Part shown: piece by piece, positions 15,526-23,674 of the stretch
Position numbering within the stretch: the stretch's first letter is position 1
Layout: every line of letters begins with the position of its first letter
Assembly: GCA_030433005.1 (NCBI GenBank)
Contig: JAUILQ010000019.1
Location: 1-64,000, forward strand
Direction of reading: 5' to 3'
DNA length: 64,000 bases
DNA from: Alphaproteobacteria bacterium
Lineage (GTDB): Bacteria > Pseudomonadota > Alphaproteobacteria > Kiloniellales > DSM-21159
Translations under genes and position numbers: made by a program
Notes under the pieces: model-generated
Told to the model about the DNA's origin: nothing
The model's input: the letters and a program-made list of their open reading frames with translations, nothing else
The model's database searches: none

Positions 15526-17589
15526 ATGGCTTCCGGACAGGCTGCTGGCGGACAAGGCGAAGGAGGCCTGGGGGCGGCGCGCTGCGCCGTCCTGGTCGGG
15601 CCCTACACCGCGGGCAAGACCTCGCTGCTCGAGGCGCTGCTGCACCACGCCGGCGCCACGCCGCGCAAGGGCAAGGTGACCGACGGCAACACGGTCGGCG
15701 ACGCCTCGCCGGAGGCGCGGGCGCGACAGATGACCGTCGAGACCAACGTCGCCTCCTGCGACTACCTCGGCGACCGCTGGACCTTCCTCGACTGCCCCGG
15801 CTCGGTCGAGCTCGGCCAGGAGGCGATGTCGACCCTGATGGCGGCCGACGTCGCGATCGTGGTCGCCGAGCCGGAGCCCGAGAAGGCCGTCGCCCTGACG
15901 CCGATCCTGAAGTTCCTCGACGACTGGCAGATCCCGCACCTGGTGTTCGTCAACAAGATGGAGCGGGCGAACGCCCGGGTGCGCGAGATGCTGGCGGCCT
16001 TCCAGGCCGTGTCCAACCGGCCGCTGGTGCTGCGCCAGGTGCCGATCCGCGAGGGCGAGGAGGTCACCGGCTTCGTCGACCTGGTCAGCGAGCGGGCCTG
16101 GCACTACGAGCCCAACAAGCCCTCCTCGCTGGTCGAGATGCCCGAGGCGGTGAAGGAACGCGAGAGCGAGGCGCGGCGCGAGCTGCTGGAGGCGCTCGCC
16201 GACTTCGACGACGCGCTGCTGGAGCAGCTGCTGGAGGACAAGGAGCCGCCGGCCGAGGAGGTCTACGCCCAGCTGACCAAGGACCTGCGCGACGACCTGA
16301 TCGTGCCGCTGCTGTTCGGTTCGGCCGAGCAGGACCACGGCATCCGTCGGCTGTTCAAGGCGCTGCGCCACGAGACGCCCAGCGCCGGGCAGACCGCCGA
16401 GCGGCTCGGCATCCCCCCCGACGAGACCCTGGCGGCGACGGTGGTCAAGACCTTCCATCTGGCGCACACCGGCCGCGTCTCCCTGCTGCGCGTCTGGCAC
16501 GGCACGCTCAAGGAGGGCACGACGATCGGCGGCGTGCGGCCGTCGGGGCTGTTCCGCCTGCAGGGCGGCCAGAGCGAGAAGGCGACGGCCGCCGGGCCGG
16601 GCGAGCTGATCGGCCTGGGCCGCATGGAGGAGCTCCGGACCGGCGACCTGGTGACCTCGGCCGGGCGCGTCGCCGAGCACGGCCTGCCCTGGCCGGCGCC
16701 GCTGTCGCCGGTCTATGCCGTCGCTCTCGAGCCGGCCAAGCGCGAGGACGAGGTCAAGCTGACCGCCTCGATCGCCAAGCTGATCGAGGAGGACCCCTCG
16801 CTGTCGATGGAGCACGACCCCGATGCCAACGAGCTCCGGCTCTGGGGCCAGGGCGAGATCCACCTGCAGATCGCCGCCGAGCGGCTGAAGAGCAAGTACA
16901 ACGTCGAGGTCGCGACGCGCGCGCCGACGCCGGCCTATCGCGAGACCATCCGCAAGGGCACCGAGCACCACGCCCGCCACAAGCGCCAGACCGGCGGCCA
17001 CGGCCAGTTCGCCGACGTCAAGGTGCGCATCGCCCCGACCGCCCGCGGCGAGGGCTTCCGCTTCCACAACGCCGTGGTCGGCGGCGCCATCCCCAAGCAG
17101 TTCATCCCGGCGGTCGAGCACGGCATCCAGGACTACGCAAAGCGGGGCCCGCTCGGCTTCCCGCTCGTCGATTTCGAGGTGACGCTGTTCGACGGCCAGT
17201 TCCACGCGGTCGACTCCTCCGACATGGCCTTCCGCACGGCCGGCCGGCTGGCCATGAGCGAAGCCCTGCCGGACTGCGACCCAGTGCTGCTGGAGCCGAT
17301 CTGCGAGGTCGAGGTCTACGTGCCGAGCGACTTCACCAACCGGGTGCACGGCCTGATCAGCGGGCGGCGCGGCCAAATCCTCGGCTTCGACGCGCGCGAG
17401 GGCTGGCCCGGCTGGGACGAGGTCAAGGCGCACCTGCCGCAGGCCGAGCTGCTCGACCTGATCGTCGAGCTGCGCTCGCTGACCCAGGGCGTCGGCAGCT
17501 TCGCCTGGCGCCACGACCACCTGCAGGAGCTGCACGGCAAGCTGGCCGACAAGGTGGTCGAGCAGCACCGCGCCGAGGCCGCCCAGTAG
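15526..17589 (+). CDS. Elongation factor G-like GTPase
   Basis: A translation GTPase of 687 residues with the EF-G domain order. The G domain carries G1 GPYTAGKTS, G3 DCPG and G4 NKME; it is followed by domain II, then domains III-V with RKGTEHHARHKRQTGGHGQF and the C-terminal RRGQILGF. It is shorter and more divergent than a housekeeping EF-G, and no rpsL/rpsG/tuf cluster surrounds it, so it belongs to the EF-G-like paralogue group whose role is poorly defined. GGGAGG at 15514 is spaced for ATG 15526; the ATG at 15520 touches the Shine-Dalgarno and is less likely. It stands alone before the dps gene. Confidence 0.87.
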   Translation: MASGQAAGGQGEGGLGAARCAVLVGPYTAGKTSLLEALLHHAGATPRKGKVTDGNTVGDASPEARARQMTVETNVASCDYLGDRWTFLDCPGSVELGQEAMSTLMAADVAIVVAEPEPEKAVALTPILKFLDDWQIPHLVFVNKMERANARVREMLAAFQAVSNRPLVLRQVPIREGEEVTGFVDLVSERAWHYEPNKPSSLVEMPEAVKERESEARRELLEALADFDDALLEQLLEDKEPPAEEVYAQLTKDLRDDLIVPLLFGSAEQDHGIRRLFKALRHETPSAGQTAERLGIPPDETLAATVVKTFHLAHTGRVSLLRVWHGTLKEGTTIGGVRPSGLFRLQGGQSEKATAAGPGELIGLGRMEELRTGDLVTSAGRVAEHGLPWPAPLSPVYAVALEPAKREDEVKLTASIAKLIEEDPSLSMEHDPDANELRLWGQGEIHLQIAAERLKSKYNVEVATRAPTPAYRETIRKGTEHHARHKRQTGGHGQFADVKVRIAPTARGEGFRFHNAVVGGAIPKQFIPAVEHGIQDYAKRGPLGFPLVDFEVTLFDGQFHAVDSSDMAFRTAGRLAMSEALPDCDPVLLEPICEVEVYVPSDFTNRVHGLISGRRGQILGFDAREGWPGWDEVKAHLPQAELLDLIVELRSLTQGVGSFAWRHDHLQELHGKLADKVVEQHRAEAAQ

Positions 17590-17638
17590 GCGGCCGGCGC
17601 CCCCGTCGACGGGCGGGCGAGGCGGCTTCGGACAAAGA

Positions 17639-17653
17639 TTGGAATTTTTCCAA
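17639..17653. promoter_or_regulatory. Perfect palindrome upstream of dps
   Basis: TTGGAATTTTTCCAA, a 6+6 perfect inverted repeat with a TTT spacer, lies about 85 bases before the dps start in an AT-rich patch. It resembles a transcription factor site in an otherwise GC-rich region. The protein that binds it cannot be named from sequence; a peroxide- or iron-responsive regulator would fit the gene. Confidence 0.5.
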
Positions 17654-17737
17654 AGAACCTTGTAAGCGCATCTTTTAAGGCCATCTCTCCTTCATGAGAC
17701 GCGTCGAGCGTCGGACGAGATGAAAGGAGACGAGGTC

Positions 17738-18205
17738 ATGTCGCTGAACACAGGTATCGCGGCCGAGGACCGCAAGGTCATCGCGGAGGGGCTGTCCAAG
17801 GTTCTGGCCGACAGCTATACGCTGTACCTCAAGACCCACAACTTCCACTGGAACGTCACCGGCCCGGGCTTCCCGCAGCTGCACCAGCTGTTCGAGGACC
17901 AGTACACCGGCCTCGCCGCGGCGGTCGACGAGGTCGCCGAGCGGATCCGGATCCTGGGGCACCGCGCGCCCGGCAGCTACAAGGAGTTCGCCAGGCTGGC
18001 GAGCATCGAGGAAGCCGAGGGCGAGCCCAGCGCCAAGGAGATGGTCGAGCAGCTCGCAGCCGACAACGAGGCGGTCGCGCGGACCGCGCGCTCCGTGTTC
18101 CCGGCCGCCGAGAGCGCCCAGGACGAGGCCACGGTCGACCTGCTGACCCAGCGCATGGCGGCGCACGAGAAGGCCGCCTGGATGCTGCGCGCCACGGCCG
18201 GCTGA
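17738..18205 (+). CDS. dps: Dps family DNA-binding/mini-ferritin protein
   Basis: The 155-residue protein is of normal Dps length. The intersubunit ferroxidase set is complete and correctly spaced: H37 (within HNFHWNV), H49, D64 and E68, matching the 12/15/4 spacing of E. coli Dps. It oxidises Fe(II) with H2O2 and stores iron in a 12-subunit cage, protecting DNA. There is no long Lys/Arg-rich N-terminal tail, so DNA binding may be weak. AAAGGAG precedes ATG 17738 at good spacing. A perfect palindrome lies in its upstream region. It opens a run of metal-related genes (ZIP, EncFtn-like, MFS). Confidence 0.92.
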   Translation: MSLNTGIAAEDRKVIAEGLSKVLADSYTLYLKTHNFHWNVTGPGFPQLHQLFEDQYTGLAAAVDEVAERIRILGHRAPGSYKEFARLASIEEAEGEPSAKEMVEQLAADNEAVARTARSVFPAAESAQDEATVDLLTQRMAAHEKAAWMLRATAG

Positions 18206-18331
18206 TCTAGACTCCGCGTCGCGGGAAGGCCGTCGCGCCTTTCCGCAGGGACGGACGGCCTGCGGCGGCCGGGCGAGGCCCGAGCCGCCGCCGTGCCGTC
18301 GGCTGTGCGCCGCTAGAGGGGGAGTTGGGCC

Positions 18332-19159
18332 TTGGAGGTTTCGGAGATCGTCCTGCGCGGCGGGTTGGGCAGCCTGCTCGCCGGCATGGGAACCGGCCTG
18401 GGCGCGCTGCCGATCTTCTTCCTGCGCCGGATGAGTCCGGCGGTGGAGACGACCCTGCTGTCCCTCGCCGCCGGCATCATGCTGGCCGCCGCCGCCTTCT
18501 CGCTGCTCATTCCCGGTCTCGAGGCGGCCGAGATGCGCGGCTACGGCAGCCGTGTCGCCACCCTGATCATCGCCGCCGCCGTGCTCGCCGGCGGCGGCTT
18601 CTTCTGGCTCGCCCACCATTTCCTGCCGCACGAGCACTTCGTGAAAGGCCGCGAGGGCCCGGAAAGCGGAAGCGCGCCGCCCGCGCCGGCGGCCGGACTC
18701 GCCGGACCCGACGCGACGACGATCCGCCGGCTCTGGCTGTTCATCGTCGCGATCTGCCTGCACAACTTCCCCGAGGGGCTGGCGGTCGGCGCCGGCTTCG
18801 GCCAGGACGACCTGGGTGCCTCGATCGCCCTGGCGCTCGGCATCGCGATCCAGAACATGCCCGAGGGCTTCATCGTGGCGGCCGCCCTGGTCGCGCTCGG
18901 CTACGGCGTGCGCCTGTCGTTCTGGCTAGCCCTGCTGACCGGCCTGATCGAGCCGGTCGGCGGTCTGGTCGGCGCCGCGGCCGTGGCCCTGGTACAGCCG
19001 GCGCTGCCCTGGGCCCTGGGCCTGGCGGCGGGTGCGATGATCTTCGTCGTCGCCGGCGAGATGATTCCCGAGACCCACCGCAAGGGCTTCGAGAGCCGGG
19101 CGACCATCGGCCTGCTCTGCGGCTTCGCCCTGATGCTCATGCTCGACGGGCTGATCTGA
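18332..19159 (+). CDS. ZIP-family divalent metal transporter
   Basis: The 275-residue inner-membrane protein has about eight transmembrane segments. The paired metal-pathway motifs HNFPEG (TM4) and QNMPEG (TM5) define the ZIP family, and a His-containing loop (AHHFLPHEHF) sits between TM3 and TM4. It would import Zn(II), Fe(II) or Mn(II), or equilibrate them across the membrane. The start is TTG 18332, behind the purine-rich GAGGGGGAG. It lies between dps and the EncFtn-like gene, with about 125 bases on each side, so it may have its own promoter. The metal is not determined by sequence; the neighbourhood suggests iron. Confidence 0.87.
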   Translation: MEVSEIVLRGGLGSLLAGMGTGLGALPIFFLRRMSPAVETTLLSLAAGIMLAAAAFSLLIPGLEAAEMRGYGSRVATLIIAAAVLAGGGFFWLAHHFLPHEHFVKGREGPESGSAPPAPAAGLAGPDATTIRRLWLFIVAICLHNFPEGLAVGAGFGQDDLGASIALALGIAIQNMPEGFIVAAALVALGYGVRLSFWLALLTGLIEPVGGLVGAAAVALVQPALPWALGLAAGAMIFVVAGEMIPETHRKGFESRATIGLLCGFALMLMLDGLI

Positions 19160-19193
19160 GCGCGTCCCGGCCGAGAAGGTCGGCTCCGGGGGC

Positions 19194-19221
19194 TTGTCAC
19201 CTCCGTCGGCTTCGCTACCTT
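19194..19221 (+). promoter_or_regulatory. Candidate sigma70-type promoter for the EncFtn-like gene
   Basis: TTGTCA and TACCTT are spaced 16 bases apart in the 125-base gap before the EncFtn-like gene. A short GGCGCC...GGCGCC inverted pair (19228-19247) follows in the presumed leader. Confidence 0.3.
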
Positions 19222-19284
19222 GGCGTCGGCGCCCGTCAGAAGGCGCCCGGAACCAATGCCTGTCGAGAAAGGGAAGACCCAAGC

Positions 19285-19581
19285 ATGTCCAGCGAAGGCC
19301 TGCACGCCCCGCGCGAGCGACTGTCCAAGAAGACCCTGACGATGCACCACGCCATCGTCTCCCTGATGGAGGAGATGGAAGCGGTCGACTGGTACCAGCA
19401 GCGTGCCGACGACTGCGAGGACGAGGCGCTCAAGGACATCCTGCTCCACAACATGCGCGAGGAGATGGAGCACGCGGTGATGGTCCTGGAGTGGATGCGC
19501 CGCAACAACGAGGACTTCGCGGGCATGCTCAAGGAGTACCTCTACACAGAGGGCGATATCGCCCACCACGACCACGACTAG
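19285..19581 (+). CDS. Encapsulated-ferritin-like (EncFtn) protein without cargo-loading tail
   Basis: A 98-residue helical protein matching the EncFtn core known from Rhodospirillum rubrum. The segments AIVSLMEEMEAVDWY and HNMREEMEHAVMVLEWMRRN are diagnostic. Ferroxidase residues align as E30, E60 and H63 (E32, E62, H65 in R. rubrum), with W36 and Y37 also kept. EncFtn oxidises Fe(II) as a ring of dimers and is normally sequestered in an encapsulin shell through a C-terminal peptide. Here the chain ends EGDIAHHDHD, a His/Asp tail with no recognisable cargo peptide, and no encapsulin shell gene is in the window. It is followed 24 bases later by an MFS transporter. ATG 19285 gives the family N-terminus. 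Confidence 0.85.
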   Translation: MSSEGLHAPRERLSKKTLTMHHAIVSLMEEMEAVDWYQQRADDCEDEALKDILLHNMREEMEHAVMVLEWMRRNNEDFAGMLKEYLYTEGDIAHHDHD

Positions 19582-19605
19582 GCGGCCGCGCCGCTCCCCT
19601 CTCTC

Positions 19606-20955
19606 ATGACCGGACGAGACGAGAAGCCGGCGGGCGCGCTCGCCGAGCGCGCTCATGCCGTGCTCACGGGCCAGGATTCGCTGGACCGCGCCTGCCGCGA
19701 GATTCCCGACAACGACTGCACGGCGCTGCCGCGCAACTTCCTGCTGAATGCCGCGAACGGCGCCTGTACCAAGCTGGCCGAGCAGCTGGCCAGCCCGGGG
19801 CTGGTGCTCGCCTGGCTGCTCGCCGGGGTCGGCGCGCCGGCGCTGCTGGTCGGCCTGCTGATGCCGGTGCGCCAGGCCGGCGCGCTGCTGCCTCAGCTCG
19901 CCCTGGCCGCGCGGATCCGCGCCCTGGCCCGGCGCAAGTGGGTGTGGGCCGGCGCCGGCCTGGTCCAGGCGCTGGCGCTGGCCGCGATGATCCCCTGCGT
20001 GCTGCTGCTCGACGGCGGCGCCGCCGGCCTGGCGGTGCTCGCGCTGCTCGCCGTCTTCTCGGTCGCCAGCGGCCTCGGATCGGTCGCCTTCCAGGACGTC
20101 ACCGGCAAGACCGTGCCGAAGGGCCAGCGCGGCCGGCTGCTGGCCGTGCGCGCCTCGATCGGCGGCGGGCTGACGCTGCTCGCCGCGGTCCTGCTGCGCC
20201 TCCAGCTCGGTCCCGACGCGGGCCTGGCGCCGCTGCTCTGGCTGCTCGTCGCGGCGGCGCTGCTGTGGGCCCTGGCCAGCCTGCTGTTCGCCGCGGTCGC
20301 CGAGCGGCGCGGCGCGACCGAGGGCGGCCGCTCGACCTGGCAGGAAGCGCGCGCCGCCGTCGGCCTCGCCGGCCGGGTGCCGGCGTACCAGCGCTACCTG
20401 GCGGTCCGCGCCCTGCTGCTCTCGGTCGAGGTCGCGATGCCGTTCTTCGTCCTGCACGCCCAGGCGAGCTTCAGCGACGCCGCGGGCCTGCTGCTCGTCT
20501 TCGTCGTCGCGGTCGGCCTCGCCAACGTGCTGTCGAGCCCGCTCTGGGGCAAGCTGTCCGACGAGCGCGCGAGCCGGGTGCTGGCCGCGGGCGGCGCCGT
20601 CGGGGCACTGGCCGCGCTGGCGGCGCTGGCCATCGCGGCCGCCGGGCTGCCGGCCTGGAGCTACGCGGCCGCCTTCTTCCTGCTCGGGCTCGCCGAAGCC
20701 GGCGTGCGCCTCGGCCGCAAGACCTACCTGGTCGACGCCGCGCCCGAGGACGAGCGTCCCGCCTACGTCGCCTTCTCCAACACGGCTGTCGGCCTGCTCG
20801 CCCTGGCCGCCGGCGCGCTCGGCCTGATCGCCGACCTGGCCAGCCCGGCCTGGCTGCTCGCGACCACCGCGGGCCTGGCGGCGCTCGGCGCCCTGGCCGC
20901 CCTCGGCCTGCCTGGCCCGGAGCGCTTCCTCGAACAGGCCCGGCGCGCCGGCTGA
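19606..20955 (+). CDS. MFS transporter
   Basis: A 449-residue membrane protein with about 12 hydrophobic segments and a soluble N-terminal 45 residues. A KLSDERASRV loop matches the MFS G-x-x-x-D-R pattern between TM segments. The N-terminal PRNFLLNAANGACTKLAEQL stretch precedes TM1. It starts 24 bases after the EncFtn-like gene, so the two are likely co-transcribed. The substrate is unknown; given the neighbours it could move a metal chelate or metal ion, but that is only inferred from context. Confidence 0.8.
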   Translation: MTGRDEKPAGALAERAHAVLTGQDSLDRACREIPDNDCTALPRNFLLNAANGACTKLAEQLASPGLVLAWLLAGVGAPALLVGLLMPVRQAGALLPQLALAARIRALARRKWVWAGAGLVQALALAAMIPCVLLLDGGAAGLAVLALLAVFSVASGLGSVAFQDVTGKTVPKGQRGRLLAVRASIGGGLTLLAAVLLRLQLGPDAGLAPLLWLLVAAALLWALASLLFAAVAERRGATEGGRSTWQEARAAVGLAGRVPAYQRYLAVRALLLSVEVAMPFFVLHAQASFSDAAGLLLVFVVAVGLANVLSSPLWGKLSDERASRVLAAGGAVGALAALAALAIAAAGLPAWSYAAAFFLLGLAEAGVRLGRKTYLVDAAPEDERPAYVAFSNTAVGLLALAAGALGLIADLASPAWLLATTAGLAALGALAALGLPGPERFLEQARRAG

Positions 20956-21062
20956 GGGACCCTGGCATCCGCTCACGCCGTACCCACGCGGCGCTCGCGC
21001 GCTCTTGATTTCGTCGTGCCCGGCCCGAGCGTTAGGTAGGAGGAAAGCCAAAGGAGCAAGCG

Positions 21063-22043
21063 ATGCTGATCAAGCGCAAACGCGGCTGGGAGCTGCCCGA
21101 GAGCCAGGCGACGCCGGAGTCGGTCTACCTGCAGCGCCGCCGCCTGATGCAGGGCCTGGCGGCCGGACCGCTGCTGCTCGGCGCGGCCGCGCTGGCGGGG
21201 CGCGGCAATCCGCTGGCGGCGGCGACCGGCGACGCGGACCCCTCCGCCGAGCTCTATCCGGTCAAGCAGAACATGCGCTATCGCCTGGACCGCGAGATCA
21301 CCGACGAGTCGCTGGCGACGACCTACAACAATTTCTACGAGTTCGGCTCCTCGAAGAACATCTGGCGCGAGGCGCAGGACCTGCCGATCCGGCCCTGGAG
21401 CGTGGCGATCGGCGGCCTCGTCGAGAAGCCCTTCGAGATCGGCATCGACGAGCTGCTGGCGAAGATGCCGCTCGAGGAGCGGCTCTATCGCCACCGCTGC
21501 GTCGAGGCCTGGTCGATGGCGGTGCCCTGGTCGGGCTTCGCGCTCGGCGAGCTGGTCAAGCTGGCCAAGCCGCTGTCCTCGGCGAAGTACGTGAAGATGG
21601 TCACGCTGGAGGACCGCGACGTGATGTCGGGCCAGCGCGCCGGCTGGTACCCCTGGCCCTACGTCGAGGGCCTGACGATGGCGGAGGCGACCAACGAGCT
21701 GGCGTTCATCGCCACCGGGCTCTACGGCAAGCCGATGCCCAAGCAGAACGGCGCGCCGCTGCGCCTCGCGGTGCCCTGGAAGTACGGCTTCAAGTCGATC
21801 AAGTCGATCGTCGCCTTCGAGTTCACCGAGGAGCGGCCGGTGTCCTTCTGGGAGGAGATCCAGGCCCGCGAGTACGGCTTCTGGGCCAACGTCAACCCGG
21901 AGGTCCCGCACCCGCGCTGGAGCCAGGCGACCGAGCGGGTGCTCGGCACCGACGAGAAGGTGCCGACGCTGCTCTACAACGGCTACGGCGACTACGTCGC
22001 CGGGCTCTACGCCGGCATGGAGGGCGAGAAGCTCTTCATGTAG
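21063..22043 (+). CDS. msrP: Protein-methionine-sulfoxide reductase, molybdopterin subunit
   Basis: The 326-residue periplasmic enzyme corresponds to MsrP (YedY). It has a Tat signal with three arginines (R25-R27, RRRLMQG) and the molybdenum-ligand Cys C146 in the YRHRCVEAWS motif, followed by the conserved PWSGF and YEFGSSKN segments. It repairs oxidised methionines in periplasmic proteins using quinol electrons passed by the membrane haem protein MsrQ. No msrQ follows; the next gene is OmpA-like, and a strong hairpin comes 8 bases after the stop. AGGAG precedes ATG 21063. Confidence 0.93.
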   Translation: MLIKRKRGWELPESQATPESVYLQRRRLMQGLAAGPLLLGAAALAGRGNPLAAATGDADPSAELYPVKQNMRYRLDREITDESLATTYNNFYEFGSSKNIWREAQDLPIRPWSVAIGGLVEKPFEIGIDELLAKMPLEERLYRHRCVEAWSMAVPWSGFALGELVKLAKPLSSAKYVKMVTLEDRDVMSGQRAGWYPWPYVEGLTMAEATNELAFIATGLYGKPMPKQNGAPLRLAVPWKYGFKSIKSIVAFEFTEERPVSFWEEIQAREYGFWANVNPEVPHPRWSQATERVLGTDEKVPTLLYNGYGDYVAGLYAGMEGEKLFM

Positions 22044-22401
22044 GCGCGAATCGGCCTCTGCCGCGCGGGCGGCAGAGGCCGGAACCGCCTCCTGCTTACC
22101 CGAGCCCCGGCAGGCCGGCAAAGCCAATCTTGCCGGGAGCCGCTTCCGGGTCCTGCAACGTGGCGTAGAGGTACCTCTGTACCGTCGATGCCGGGGCTGC
22201 CGGACCGCCGTGGGACCGCCGCCCCTCCAAAGCGAGGGGCGACTCGCCTGGGCAAGAGTAGATCAAGAGTTCCCTTTCGGCGCAAAAATATACCGCTTTG
22301 ACTTCCGGCGCTCAGTTCTAAATCGGCTTGGCATGGGCGCGAGACGCCCTGGGGCTTTGGGGGAACGAACCATCTTCGATGCACCGAAAGGAGCACCCAC
22401 G
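22044..22401. other. Intergenic region msrP-ompA-like
   Basis: It contains a strong hairpin directly after msrP (see 22052-22081) and an AT-rich patch around 22280-22325. A weak -35/-10 pair there (TTGACT 22298, TAAATC 22319, spacing 15) could serve the OmpA-like gene. No ORF of note was seen. Confidence 0.5.
22052..22081 (+). terminator. Hairpin after msrP
   Basis: CGGCCTCTGCC pairs with GGCAGAGGCCG over 11 bases around an 8-base loop, starting 8 bases after the stop codon. No U-tract follows, so termination may be imperfect or the hairpin may protect the 3' end. Confidence 0.5.
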
Positions 22402-23100
22402 ATGCGTAAGTTCCTTCTCTATACTTCCGCTGCCGCCGGCATGCTCGCCGTCACCGGCGCCGCGCAGGCGCAGCTCTACGTCAACGGCGATCAGCCGGTC
22501 CTGATCGCGGAGACGCCGGCCGAGGCGACCACCATGGCGCCGAGCGGCCCGGAGGTCGACGTCTACGACACGACGACCGCCGATCCGCGCGTCTCCGAGG
22601 CGATGGTCGAGCCGTACCTGCCGCAGGTGCACGGCGGCCAGCCGCAGTGGCCGACCGAGGACGTGGTCGGCGACACCGCGCCGCACCCGCTGTTCATCGA
22701 GATCGCGGAGCGTCCGGAGCCGGCGCCGCAGGTCGCCGCCACGCCGGAGCCGGCCCCCGAGCCGGAGGCGCTGCGCAGCAAGATCTACTTCGAGTTCGAC
22801 GAGGCGACGCTGACCCCCGAGGGCCGCGCCAAGGTCGACGAGCTGGTCGCGGTCATGCGCAACTGGGACCTCGACGACGTCGAGATCGCCGGCCACGCCG
22901 ACCGCTCGGGGCCGCGGGCCTACAACGAGGACCTGTCCCGCGCCCGCGCACAGACGGTCGCAGACGCCTTCACCGCCCAGGGCATGAACCCGGTGATCCT
23001 GGAGACCGAGTGGTACGGCGAGCGGCGTCCGGCGGTGCCGACCGCCGACGGCGTGCGCCTGCAGGAGAACCGTCGCGTCGAGGTCGAGGCCGTCGAGTAA
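22402..23100 (+). CDS. OmpA-family peptidoglycan-binding envelope protein
   Basis: A 232-residue exported protein. The signal peptide spans residues 1-24 (MRKFLLYTS to AAQAQ). A Pro/Glu-rich linker (APEPAPEPEA type) at about 105-127 leads to a C-terminal OmpA domain: KIYFEFDEATLTPEG, IAGHADRSGPRAYNEDLSRARA and NRRVEVE. The Asp and Arg that grip diaminopimelate are present in the GHADRSG and LSRARA segments. No beta-barrel or lipobox is seen, so it is probably a soluble periplasmic or loosely attached protein. AAAGGAG precedes ATG 22402, and a good rho-independent terminator follows. Confidence 0.85.
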   Translation: MRKFLLYTSAAAGMLAVTGAAQAQLYVNGDQPVLIAETPAEATTMAPSGPEVDVYDTTTADPRVSEAMVEPYLPQVHGGQPQWPTEDVVGDTAPHPLFIEIAERPEPAPQVAATPEPAPEPEALRSKIYFEFDEATLTPEGRAKVDELVAVMRNWDLDDVEIAGHADRSGPRAYNEDLSRARAQTVADAFTAQGMNPVILETEWYGERRPAVPTADGVRLQENRRVEVEAVE

Positions 23101-23128
23101 CGGTCCTCGCCCGACCAAGGCGACACAA

Positions 23129-23158
23129 GGGGCCGTCCTTCGGGGCGGCCCCTTTTTC
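23129..23158 (+). terminator. Rho-independent terminator of the ompA-like gene
   Basis: GGGGCCGTCC, loop TTC, GGGGCGGCCCC, then TTTTTC. The hairpin is strong and followed by a T-run, 28 bases after the stop codon. Confidence 0.85.
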
Positions 23159-23222
23159 TTGCGCGTCGGCAGGGCGGCACGTCGGCGCGGGACGACGCTT
23201 CGCTCGACGGCCCATCGCGGCC

Positions 23223-23254
23223 AAAAAAAAATGCCGGGCCACGAGGGCCCGGCA
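23223..23254 (-). terminator. Strong rho-independent terminator on the minus strand
   Basis: On the minus strand TGCCGGGCC, loop-proximal GTCGT side and GGCCCGGCA form a 9-bp GC stem followed by nine T residues. It is the best intrinsic terminator in the window. The nearest upstream gene on that strand ends at 23675, more than 400 bases away, so it may end a separate short transcript. Confidence 0.8.
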
Positions 23255-23490
23255 AGTTGAACAGGGAGGCTTCACGTCTGGGAGACGTCGGGGCCGCCGT
23301 AGCGGTCCCGTCGGGGCGCAGATCGCGATCGGGGGGAGAGAGATCGCGCCCCTCGGAGATGCGCCGCGTGTTGCGACGCAACATCCTCTGAACGGAAAAT
23401 GGCGCCGGAAGGTTCCCCTGTCGAGTTGCAAGAGGGCAGTGGTGGCATGCCGTTGTTGCATGGCTACACCGCCGTAGCAATTTTGCAACA
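23255..23490 (-). ncRNA. Candidate small RNA on the minus strand
   Basis: The stretch upstream of the strong minus-strand terminator shows paired words able to fold (ACGTCT/AGACGT at 23275-23289, CGATCGC/GCGATCG near 23322-23350, GTTGCGTCGCAAC near 23374). ORFs across it have poor codon structure. It could equally be the 3' UTR of the lsrB-like transcript. No known RNA family was recognised. Confidence 0.3.
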
Positions 23491-23674
23491 GGCCTTGGGC
23501 CGGCCGGCCCCCGTCTCGCGGGAAGCCGAGCCCCTGTCCGCCGTTGCGGCTCGGAATCCTATCCTATGCTGTGGCGCCGAGGGCGCAGTGCCGTGCGCCC
23601 GGTTGGTCGCTCCGCGTGCGCGACGGCAACCCTGGCGGGCAATTCGCCCGTGCCGCCCGCCACGGCGGCGGCGC

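Larger units (their letters stand above)
23101..23674. other. Long intergenic region between convergent ompA-like and lsrB-like genes
   Basis: It holds two terminators, one per strand, and a stretch (about 23255-23490) with repeated TTGCAA/GTTGCA words but no convincing ORF. The remainder to 23674 is GC-rich and featureless to the eye. Confidence 0.5.

Noticed and set aside
22920-23480. 186-residue minus-strand ORF running through the ompA-like 3' end
   Set aside because: It crosses a strong terminator hairpin and overlaps the OmpA domain in antisense; Arg/Pro-rich composition suggests noncoding sequence.
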